DNA of 8,203 nucleotides, taken from an uncultured Eubacteriales bacterium (lineage in GTDB: Bacteria > Bacillota > Clostridia > Oscillospirales > Acutalibacteraceae). How positions within the stretch are numbered: position 1 is the stretch's first letter; each line of letters begins with the position of its first letter. The translations under genes were made by a program, and so were the position numbers. This document shows positions 1 through 5,697 of this stretch, piece after piece. Below the pieces are notes generated by a model. It was not told the origin of the DNA. It did not search any database and saw only the letters and a program-made list of their open reading frames with translations. The DNA lies in the NCBI GenBank assembly GCA_934486705.1, contig CAKSQS010000073.1:1-8203 (forward strand), in the 5' to 3' direction.

Positions 1-131
1 TGCGAACGGTGCATGGTTTCAACATACCACGAAATGCCGAACGGCAGAAACACGGTTATAATTATTAAAAGCGCTATGAAAATATCCGTTAATATACGGC
101 AGAGCTTTAATATATTGCGTGAGTTTTGCAT
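1..131 (-). CDS. N-terminus of a small membrane protein (partial, possibly DUF2975-like)
   Basis: Only the first 43 codons are inside the window; the gene continues past the left edge. The protein starts MQNSRNILKLCRI and has one strongly hydrophobic stretch at about residues 13-36 (including FIALLIIITVFLPF), followed by an aromatic ISWYVETMHRS segment. This looks like a first transmembrane helix with a positively charged cytoplasmic N-terminus. The ATG lies two bases after the stop codon of the upstream YfhO-family gene, and a strong AAGGAGG motif sits at a proper distance, so the start is well supported and co-transcription with that gene is likely. The short N-terminal helix ending in a Pro and followed by Trp-Tyr recalls small DUF2975-type membrane proteins of Clostridia. 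That is a weak resemblance from memory, and the function is unknown. Confidence 0.6.
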   Translation of the reverse strand, partial: MQNSRNILKLCRILTDIFIALLIIITVFLPFGISWYVETMHRS

Positions 132-133
132 GG

Positions 134-2782
134 CTATTCCTCCTTACCGTTATCGTCATTATTTCCGAAAAGGTCGGTATCAATGGTAAATCCGCCGCTG
201 AAACCCGTTTCAATATGCGGAATATCAATATCGGGAGACATATCGTCGTCAAGTATGCTGGGCTTTATATCATCAGGGAAGGTGGAGGCGAGTATTCTTT
301 CCGCCTCTTCCCTATCCTGAACGCGCCATTTTTCAATAAGTCGGTCGCCCTCGGGGTAAATATTATCCGCAATATGCTTTTTGGAATAAAGCTTGAAGAA
401 AAGCAGATATATAAGCAGCAGTATTGCCGCAGCGCCGGTTATTTCAAGCCCCAAAACAAGCCCGGGGGTCTTATACTCAAAGCGTATGCGGCTGCTGCCC
501 GCGCCCACCTTTACCGCCATAAACCCGGCGTTTACCTTTTCAATTTCGGCGGGCACGCCGTTTACGGTGGCGCTCCAGCCCTTATCATACGGCACAGAGA
601 AGAAAACTAAGTTTTCTTTGTCTCTTGTTACGTCCGCCGTAAAGCCCGTGTTATCGCGCTTAAAGCTGTAAGCCGCAGTCTCGCGCAGCTTTTCGCAGTC
701 GTACTCCATGGCGCTGTCGGTCTGGGAGAGAGTTGTGCCTGTTTCGTCGCTGCCGAAAGGCGGCATTTCAAGCTGTTCTATATTTTCAAGAATATCCTTA
801 TACTTTTCTATCTGCTTATCGGTTAAAAGTATAGCTTTGAGCATCAGTTCCGCGCGGCTCGATTTTGAATATTCGTCGCAGAAATCATAACTCATATAGT
901 AATCATACGAAACGCCGAAAGGTATATAGTTCTTGTTTTCGTAAACATAGTAGCCGCCGTCGGTTTTTAAATATTCGTAATTCGGCATTTTCGGCTCGTC
1001 GTATTCATCAAGAAAGCTCTTCGCGTCGCTGTCCTTGCGGTTTAAAAGGTATTTTACCGAAAGCAGCGGGCGTATAGCCGCTTGGTCGGTATCGGGGCGG
1101 CTGCCCACGCTGCGCTCAACGCCTATATAATCGTAAAATTCAAAAATTGAGGCGGGCACTACCGAATGGAAAGCGTTAATACCGGGGTAGCCCAAATACA
1201 TTGAGGTATTATCCACCCCGTCGTATACGTCTATACGGTAATCATCGCTTTTTTCAAGGTCGACCTTGCCCTCTATAAGCTTATCGATCATAACCTCTTT
1301 GATTTCATAGGAATGCGAGCGCCCGCAGGCGATAAATATATTGCCGTAAACTACGGATATAATGCAAACGCAGGCGACAGCGCTTTTATAAAACGCCCGG
1401 CGGTCGGTTTTAAGCACCTTAAGCAGCATACCGAGTATTATAAGGCTCAAAATCGCAATGACGCAGGTTATCCAAAAACGGAAGACGTACATACCGTCCT
1501 CACTTTGCGAGTACAGCCCGAAAATATACTTGCCCTTGTTTTTTGTATCCTCCTGCGGGAAAAAGCCTATAACAAGCGAAATTGCTATTGTAATACCCAA
1601 AGCCCACTTATAGCCCGAGCGCCAGTTTACGGTGCTGTCTTCTGTTAAGGATACGGTAGCAAGGCACATCATAAGTATGGGCATATAGAACCACCGCGCG
1701 TAATACGAGGTGTTAAAGGCATAAAATGCGCTGTTGAGAAACGGCACCATAGCCATAAAAATGCAAATGCCTATAACCCTTTTAAGCCAGTGATTTTTTC
1801 TTTGCGAAAACCAAACGAAAACGCCCACCATACTGAAAAGCGGCAGCCACCCGCCGAGGGACGACCACTTGACGTTAGCCCCCGGGAAGAACACGGGGCG
1901 CGCGGGAATATCTGGCGGGAAGAAGAAACACTCTATTATGTTGCCGTATATCTGCTCCTTGCCGTACATTATAGCGTTCCACCCGAGCAAAATGCTTGAA
2001 ACGCGGGTGTTATCAATTATTGCGAGAATACTCGGCAGTAACAGGAAGGCCGATAAACAAACGCCGAGAACCGCCTCAAAGATAAGCACAATAAAGCGGG
2101 AGAATTTCACCTTTATATCGCCCGAGAAAAGCCGCACGAAGAAATAAATTACCGTGAAAACGACCATTCCGAAGAAGAAAAAGTAATTTATAACGGCGCA
2201 AAGCGCAACGCTTAAGGCGAAAACCATACGGCGGTTTTCGGTTATTAACTGCTCAAGCGCCAAAAGCAAAATTGGGAAAGCGATAATCGCCTCATGAAAG
2301 TGGTTAAAAAAGATATTGTAAATTGAAAAGCCCGAGAAAGCATAAAGCAACGCACCCAGCCGTGCAGCCTGAGGGGTTCTTGTAAAGCGGCGAATGTAGA
2401 AATACGAAGTAAACGCGGCGCAGCCGAATTTAAGTATGAGAAGGGGTCCGATAAGGTAGGGCACCATCCAGTTGGGGAATGGTATGGTAAGCCAGAAAAA
2501 CGGGCTGCCGAGCAGGTAAAAGCTGTATGAGCCTATGAAATTTGCGCCGAGGTCGGTAGTCCAGCTCCAGAAAATATTGCCCGATTTCACCGCCTTGTGG
2601 CACTGCATATAAAACGGGATCTGCTGCACGTTGAAATCGCCGTAAAAGGTGAAATACCCCTCACCCATAATCATATAGGGTACAAAAAGCGCCGCCGCCA
2701 CGGTAAGCGCAATAAAAAACGTAGAAAGATATTTTTCCTTTTGCGGGCGCAAAAGGGTCTGCTTGGAATAAGAAAAATTCAT
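134..2782 (-). CDS. YfhO-family polytopic membrane protein (GT-C-like envelope glycosylation protein)
   Basis: An 882-residue protein with about 13-14 hydrophobic segments. One is near residues 18-40, a dense series runs from about 84 to 486, and a last one lies at about 776-797. YfhO hallmarks are visible: an acidic loop after the first helix (FYGDFNVQQIPFY, residues 46-58), a soluble extracytoplasmic region from about 490 to 770 with SVKYLLNR (575-582), and the C-terminal PYDKGW motif (731-736) just before the last helix. The YfhO family (PF09586) has a GT-C-like fold. Known members in Bacillus, Listeria and Staphylococcus act with CsbB/GtcA-type proteins in adding sugars to teichoic acids on the outer face of the membrane. 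The polymer modified here is not known, and no such partner is visible in this window. After the last helix there is an unusual acidic cytoplasmic tail of about 85 residues. The ATG at 2782 is preferred over the ATG at 2791 because only the former has a well-spaced ribosome binding site. Confidence 0.88.
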   Translation of the reverse strand: MNFSYSKQTLLRPQKEKYLSTFFIALTVAAALFVPYMIMGEGYFTFYGDFNVQQIPFYMQCHKAVKSGNIFWSWTTDLGANFIGSYSFYLLGSPFFWLTIPFPNWMVPYLIGPLLILKFGCAAFTSYFYIRRFTRTPQAARLGALLYAFSGFSIYNIFFNHFHEAIIAFPILLLALEQLITENRRMVFALSVALCAVINYFFFFGMVVFTVIYFFVRLFSGDIKVKFSRFIVLIFEAVLGVCLSAFLLLPSILAIIDNTRVSSILLGWNAIMYGKEQIYGNIIECFFFPPDIPARPVFFPGANVKWSSLGGWLPLFSMVGVFVWFSQRKNHWLKRVIGICIFMAMVPFLNSAFYAFNTSYYARWFYMPILMMCLATVSLTEDSTVNWRSGYKWALGITIAISLVIGFFPQEDTKNKGKYIFGLYSQSEDGMYVFRFWITCVIAILSLIILGMLLKVLKTDRRAFYKSAVACVCIISVVYGNIFIACGRSHSYEIKEVMIDKLIEGKVDLEKSDDYRIDVYDGVDNTSMYLGYPGINAFHSVVPASIFEFYDYIGVERSVGSRPDTDQAAIRPLLSVKYLLNRKDSDAKSFLDEYDEPKMPNYEYLKTDGGYYVYENKNYIPFGVSYDYYMSYDFCDEYSKSSRAELMLKAILLTDKQIEKYKDILENIEQLEMPPFGSDETGTTLSQTDSAMEYDCEKLRETAAYSFKRDNTGFTADVTRDKENLVFFSVPYDKGWSATVNGVPAEIEKVNAGFMAVKVGAGSSRIRFEYKTPGLVLGLEITGAAAILLLIYLLFFKLYSKKHIADNIYPEGDRLIEKWRVQDREEAERILASTFPDDIKPSILDDDMSPDIDIPHIETGFSGGFTIDTDLFGNNDDNGKEE
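139..145 (-). promoter_or_regulatory. Ribosome binding site inside the end of the YfhO-family gene
   Basis: On the minus strand the sequence AAGGAGG lies 7 bases before the ATG at 131. It also encodes part of the Lys-Glu-Glu end of the upstream protein, followed directly by its TAG stop. This overlap points to translational coupling of the two minus-strand genes. Confidence 0.75.
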
Positions 2783-2790
2783 TTGATACA

Positions 2791-2796
2791 TCCTTT
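2791..2796 (-). promoter_or_regulatory. Ribosome binding site deciding the YfhO-family start
   Basis: Minus-strand AAAGGA is separated by 8 bases from the ATG at 2782. It overlaps the first base of the upstream in-frame ATG at 2791, which therefore has no usable site of its own. The start at 2782 shortens the longest reading frame by three codons. Confidence 0.6.
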
Positions 2797-2810
2797 TTTA
2801 AAATATCTTA

Positions 2811-2838
2811 TTGATATTATAACAGTTAATGATATAAT
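2811..2838 (+). promoter_or_regulatory. Sigma-A type promoter for the rightward nucleotidase operon
   Basis: TTGATA (2811-2816), a 16-base spacer, and a perfect TATAAT (2833-2838). The expected start is near 2845, giving a very short leader of about 17 bases before the TTG start at 2862. It lies almost entirely within the oppositely oriented promoter of the leftward operon. Confidence 0.65.
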
Positions 2839-2844
2839 ATTCAA
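2816..2844 (-). promoter_or_regulatory. Sigma-A type promoter for the leftward (YfhO-family) operon
   Basis: Read on the minus strand: TTGAAT (2844-2839), a 17-base spacer, and a perfect TATAAT (2821-2816). Transcription would start near 2809, leaving a leader of about 27 bases before the ATG at 2782. The -10 is perfect and the -35 matches consensus at four of six bases. Confidence 0.6.
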
Positions 2845-2846
2845 TA

Positions 2847-2855
2847 AAGGAAGTG
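2847..2855 (+). promoter_or_regulatory. Ribosome binding site deciding a TTG start
   Basis: AAGGAAGTG matches the ideal AAGGAGGTG at eight of nine positions and ends 6 bases before TTG at 2862. The competing GTG start at 2853 lies inside this site and so cannot use it. Confidence 0.65.
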
Positions 2856-2861
2856 AAAATT

Positions 2862-3434
2862 TTGCAAAATCATTTTTACGCTATGATGTCCCGAATGAAA
2901 AATATATACCGTTGGGGGCTTATGCGCAACACGCGGCGCGAAAATTTAAGCGAGCACTCGCTCGAAACCGCGCAGATAGCTCACGCATTAGCGCTTATAG
3001 GCAATAAGAGACTCGGCAAAAACTACAATGCGAATTTTGCGGCGGTGGCGGCAATGTACCACGATACGCCCGAAATTATAACCGGCGATATGCCTACCCC
3101 CGTTAAATATTACAACAGCGAAATTAAAGAAGTGTATAAGGAAATTGAAAAGGCAGCCGAAAAAAGGCTTACGGATATGCTGCCCGAGGATTTTAAGGAG
3201 GATTTTGCCGCGCTTTATTCGCCCGATAAGGAAACCGCCCGTCTTGTAAAGGCGGCGGACAAGCTATCGGCGCTTATAAAGTGCATAGAAGAGCTTAATA
3301 TGGGCAACCGCGAATTTGCAGTCGCCGAAAAAACGCTCAGAGCGGCAATAGTTGACCTTAAATGCCCCGAGGCTGATATATTTTTAAAAGAGTTTATACC
3401 GAGCTTTAGTTTATCGCTCGATGAACAGAATTAG
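2862..3434 (+). CDS. yfbR: YfbR-type 5'-deoxynucleotidase (HD domain)
   Basis: A 190-residue HD-domain phosphohydrolase that closely resembles E. coli YfbR along its full length. YfbR removes the 5' phosphate from deoxynucleoside monophosphates with a divalent metal, acting in the cytoplasm in nucleotide salvage and pool balance. With the TTG start (M1), the expected active-site residues are all present: Arg17-Trp18, His32 in the ENLSEHS motif, His67-Asp68 in AMYHD, Glu71, Asp76 in ITGDMPTPVKYYNS, and Asp133 in VKAADKLSA. The C-terminal FIPSFSLSLDE also matches the E. coli protein. The TTG start is chosen because it has a near-perfect, well-spaced ribosome binding site and gives an N-terminus aligned with E. 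coli YfbR; the GTG nine bases upstream would lie within that site. It is the first gene of a three-gene operon, with 12 bases to the next ATG. Substrate range in this host is inferred from the family. Confidence 0.93.
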   Translation: MQNHFYAMMSRMKNIYRWGLMRNTRRENLSEHSLETAQIAHALALIGNKRLGKNYNANFAAVAAMYHDTPEIITGDMPTPVKYYNSEIKEVYKEIEKAAEKRLTDMLPEDFKEDFAALYSPDKETARLVKAADKLSALIKCIEELNMGNREFAVAEKTLRAAIVDLKCPEADIFLKEFIPSFSLSLDEQN

Positions 3435-3446
3435 GAGGAATAAAAA

Positions 3447-4211
3447 ATGCTTGAACAAAAGGCGTTGGCATATGCCAATATGTACGGCGTTTTGGGCGCG
3501 CTTGAAAATCTTTGCGTGCTTGACAGCAAGGCAAAGGAAATAGTAAAAGGCATAAACAAGCCCGTATCGCTTTGCTTTGATGTGAAGGAAGGACCGTGCC
3601 GCACCTTTCATTTTGATAAAAACGGCTGCAAAATAACCGAGGGAAGCGCAGGGTGTAACTGCAAAATGAATTTTTCTTCCCCCGAAAAATTTAACGCGCT
3701 TATAAACGACTCAAAGCCCGGCGTGCCCGTAAAGGGCGTAGTAACCCTGCTTAAATTTTTAACAGGGCCCTTTACCGCCCTTACAAACAGGCTTACCGAA
3801 ATTCTGCGCCCCAGCGCGGACGCTATGGCAGACCGCGCATTTTTTGAAGAAAACACCATGCTTACAATGTATGTAATAGCGGGGGCAATATCCGCCCTTG
3901 CAAATAATGAGAGCATAGCGAAAATATCCGCCGCCAACACGCCCGACGGTGATGTGCAGTTAGGCATAAAGGATAAAGCCGCCGTTACCATAAGCATAAA
4001 GGACCACCGCTTTACAACGGTTAAAAAACCGTGCACCGACCCGCGCGCAGTAATGGAATTTGCAAGCATAGAGCTTGCAAACGGGCTTTTCTCGGGCACT
4101 GTTTCCACAATAAACGAAATGTGCAAGGGCAACATACGCTTAGCAGGCGTGCTTTCTATGGTGGATAACATAAACCGCATACTTGACCGCGTTTCACTCT
4201 ATTTAGAATAG
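3447..4211 (+). CDS. Protein of unknown function with two possible SCP2-like units
   Basis: A 254-residue, probably cytoplasmic protein with no signal peptide and no convincing membrane helix. I do not recognise a characterised relative. Two regions look like diverged copies of one another and resemble the SCP2 (sterol carrier protein 2-like) fold: about residues 54-120 and 180-253. Each has a short beta-like stretch, then a matching motif (MNFSSPEKFNAL at 74-85; MEFASIELANGL at 203-214), then a glycine-containing segment and an amphipathic C-terminal helix (TGPFTALTNRLTEIL; VDNINRILDRVSLYL). SCP2 domains bind lipids or other hydrophobic ligands; whether this one does is inference. The N-terminal half is rich in cysteine (23, 43, 51, 61, 70, 72). 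A strong AGGAGG site (3433-3438) overlapping the end of the previous gene precedes the ATG. It is followed after 13 bases by the aminotransferase, so the two are probably made together. Confidence 0.8.
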   Translation: MLEQKALAYANMYGVLGALENLCVLDSKAKEIVKGINKPVSLCFDVKEGPCRTFHFDKNGCKITEGSAGCNCKMNFSSPEKFNALINDSKPGVPVKGVVTLLKFLTGPFTALTNRLTEILRPSADAMADRAFFEENTMLTMYVIAGAISALANNESIAKISAANTPDGDVQLGIKDKAAVTISIKDHRFTTVKKPCTDPRAVMEFASIELANGLFSGTVSTINEMCKGNIRLAGVLSMVDNINRILDRVSLYLE

Positions 4212-4224
4212 GAGAGTTATACAT

Positions 4225-5496
4225 ATGAGCAAATATCCTGAATATTCACACACCAAAAGCCGCGAATGGTTTGAACGCGCGCTGAACGTCATCCCATCGG
4301 GAATATACGGGCATTTAGGGCCTTCCGAGGGGCTCTTTTTGCCGCTTGAAAAATGGCCGCTTATAAGTTCAAAAGCAGAGGGTACTTACTTTTGGGATAT
4401 GGACGGCAACCGTTACATTGACTTTATGTGCGCCTACGGACCGAATGTGCTGGGCTACAACGACCCCGAGGTTGACGCGGCGGCTTTGGAGCAGCTGAAA
4501 AACGGCAACTGCACCACAGCCCCCTCTTATAAAATGGTGGAGTGTGCGGAACTGCTGGTTGATACGGTGGAAAGCGCCGACTGGGCTTATTTTATGAAAA
4601 ACGGAACTGACGCCACCACATTCTCCGTAATGTGTGCGCGCGCCCACACCCGCAGAAAAAAGGTAGTGTTCTTCAAGGGCTACTACCACGGCAACGACCC
4701 GTGGGCTATGAAAGCCGATTACCCCGGCATACTGCCCGAGGATGTGGCAAACAACATTATTGTGCCCTGGTTTGATATGGACGCGCTCGAAAAGGCATGG
4801 GAGGAAACAAAGGGCGATATAGCCGCGCTTATAGCCCAGCCTTACGACCACGGCAATTTTTACGATAACGTTTGCTCCTCAAACGAAAAGTGGCAGGCGG
4901 TAAGAAAATTCTGTGATGAGCACGGAATAGTGCTTATTTTCGACGATGTGCGCACGGGCTTCAGGCTCGATATTAAGGGCAGCGACCACTATTACGGAAT
5001 AAAGGCGGATATAATCTGCTTTTGCAAGGCGCTTGCAAACGGCTACAATATGTCAGCCGCCTGCGGCAGAGAGTTTTTAAAGACCGCCGCTTCGTCGCTT
5101 TCGTTTACGGGTTCTTACTGGATGAGCGCCGTGCCGTTCGCCGCGTCAATAGCCTGCATAAATAAAATGAAACGGCTTGATACGCCTACGCTTTTCAGAG
5201 AAAAGGGCTTAAAGCTTACAAACGCCTTTAAAAAGGCGGCGGAGGAAAACGGCTTTGACCTTGTGGTATCGGGCGAGCCGGCGCTCTTCTACCTTAGAAT
5301 TGCCAATGATAACAGCCTTATGCTCCACCAGGAGTGGATAGCCGAGTGCGTATCGCGCGGGCTTTTCTTAGCCTCGCACCACAACCACTTTATGAACGCC
5401 GCCGTTACCGATGAGGATATAACACTTGCGGCGGATATAGCGAACGACGCTTTTGCGGTTGTAGCTGCCCGCCACCCCGATAAGCTTAATAAATAA
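4225..5496 (+). CDS. Class III PLP-dependent aminotransferase (GSA-aminomutase-like)
   Basis: A 423-residue cytoplasmic fold-type I PLP enzyme of the class III aminotransferase family, close in length and layout to glutamate-1-semialdehyde 2,1-aminomutase (HemL). Visible landmarks are the substrate/cofactor loop YIDFMCAYGPNVLGY (64-78), the phosphate-binding turn NGTDA (126-130), the ring-stacking region GYYHG (152-156), Asp240 in IFDDVRTGFR, which should contact the pyridine nitrogen, and Lys268 in FCKALANGY as the Schiff-base lysine. Two positions that are usually Glu in this family are Asp here (129 and 241). The ATG follows GGAGAG (4211-4216). It is the last gene of the operon and is followed by a strong terminator. 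No other heme-pathway gene is nearby, and the neighbours are a nucleotidase and an SCP2-like protein. A HemL role is therefore unlikely and the amino donor/acceptor cannot be named. Automatic annotation may mislabel it as HemL. Confidence 0.88.
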   Translation: MSKYPEYSHTKSREWFERALNVIPSGIYGHLGPSEGLFLPLEKWPLISSKAEGTYFWDMDGNRYIDFMCAYGPNVLGYNDPEVDAAALEQLKNGNCTTAPSYKMVECAELLVDTVESADWAYFMKNGTDATTFSVMCARAHTRRKKVVFFKGYYHGNDPWAMKADYPGILPEDVANNIIVPWFDMDALEKAWEETKGDIAALIAQPYDHGNFYDNVCSSNEKWQAVRKFCDEHGIVLIFDDVRTGFRLDIKGSDHYYGIKADIICFCKALANGYNMSAACGREFLKTAASSLSFTGSYWMSAVPFAASIACINKMKRLDTPTLFREKGLKLTNAFKKAAEENGFDLVVSGEPALFYLRIANDNSLMLHQEWIAECVSRGLFLASHHNHFMNAAVTDEDITLAADIANDAFAVVAARHPDKLNK

Positions 5497-5510
5497 CCGA
5501 AACCAATGAC

Positions 5511-5553
5511 AAAAACAGTGGAGCAGATGTCTTATTTGCCCCACTGTTTTTTT
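5511..5553 (+). terminator. Intrinsic terminator of the nucleotidase-aminotransferase operon
   Basis: A hairpin with an 11-bp perfect outer stem (5511-5521 with 5541-5551). One A-C mismatch is followed by a 7-bp inner stem with two G-U pairs (5523-5529 with 5533-5539) and a three-base loop. The right arm ends in a run of seven T (5547-5553). The left arm begins with five A, so the element could also work for transcripts on the opposite strand. It begins 14 bases after the aminotransferase stop codon. Confidence 0.9.
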
Positions 5554-5631
5554 ACATACACGGCTTTTTGCACAAAAACACTGCTTAAAGTGCATTTTTT
5601 CACACAAAACAGCAAAATATAGAACTTTATA

Positions 5632-5660
5632 TTGACTTGTGACACAATATATTGTATTAT
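5632..5660 (+). promoter_or_regulatory. Promoter of the pflB-pflA operon
   Basis: TTGACT (5632-5637), a 17-base spacer and TATTAT (5655-5660); each hexamer matches consensus at five of six bases. Transcription would start near 5667, leaving a leader of about 30 bases. The spacer holds a perfect palindrome, so regulator binding here would block RNA polymerase. Confidence 0.7.
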
Positions 5661-5696
5661 TGTACTTGTTCAAAATAAAAAAGGCGGTACAATATA
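5637..5696. promoter_or_regulatory. Cluster of operator-like inverted repeats at the pfl promoter
   Basis: Four related elements overlap the promoter and leader. The first is TTGTGACACAA (5637-5647), an 11-base palindrome around a central A. The second is ACAATATATTGT (5644-5655), a perfect 12-base palindrome between -35 and -10. The third and fourth are TATTGTAC (5658-5665) and GTACAATA (5687-5694), an 8-base inverted pair. ACAATATA occurs twice in the same orientation (5644-5651 and 5689-5696). The placement is typical of repressor sites, and a redox or metabolite-responsive regulator would fit pfl control. I cannot assign a known regulator; the elements do not match the Rex or CRP/FNR consensus well. 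AT-rich promoter sequence can give such palindromes by chance. Confidence 0.4.
5681..5688 (+). promoter_or_regulatory. Ribosome binding site of pflB
   Basis: AAGGCGGT matches AAGGAGGT at seven of eight positions and ends 9 bases before the ATG at 5698. Two ATG codons stand in tandem (5698 and 5701), and the spacing favours the first. Confidence 0.7.
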
Positions 5697-5697
5697 A

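Noticed and set aside
119..610. A 163-codon plus-strand frame opposite the YfhO-family gene
   Set aside because: It is antisense to the well-supported C-terminal part of the YfhO-family protein, with no convincing ribosome binding site and no recognisable protein features.
2783..2791. ATG at 2791 as the start of the YfhO-family gene
   Set aside because: AAAGGA abuts this ATG, so it cannot serve it. The ATG at 2782 is 8 bases from the site.
2853..2861. GTG at 2853 as the start of the nucleotidase
   Set aside because: It lies inside the ribosome binding site AAGGAAGTG and leaves no spacing. The TTG at 2862 has ideal spacing and gives an N-terminus matching E. coli YfbR.
3608..4180. A 190-codon open frame on the minus strand opposite the SCP2-like gene
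   Set aside because: It lies entirely within a plus-strand gene that has a strong ribosome binding site and operon context. Its product looks like no known protein, and GC-rich codon choice opens antisense frames easily.
4225..5496. hemL (glutamate-1-semialdehyde aminomutase in heme synthesis)
   Set aside because: The family fit is good, but there are no heme genes nearby, two active-site region residues differ, and the operon partners are unrelated to heme synthesis.
5637..5655. A Rex or CRP/FNR binding site at the pfl promoter
   Set aside because: TTGTGA is present, but the matching TCACAA half at the right distance is not, so a named regulator is not supported.
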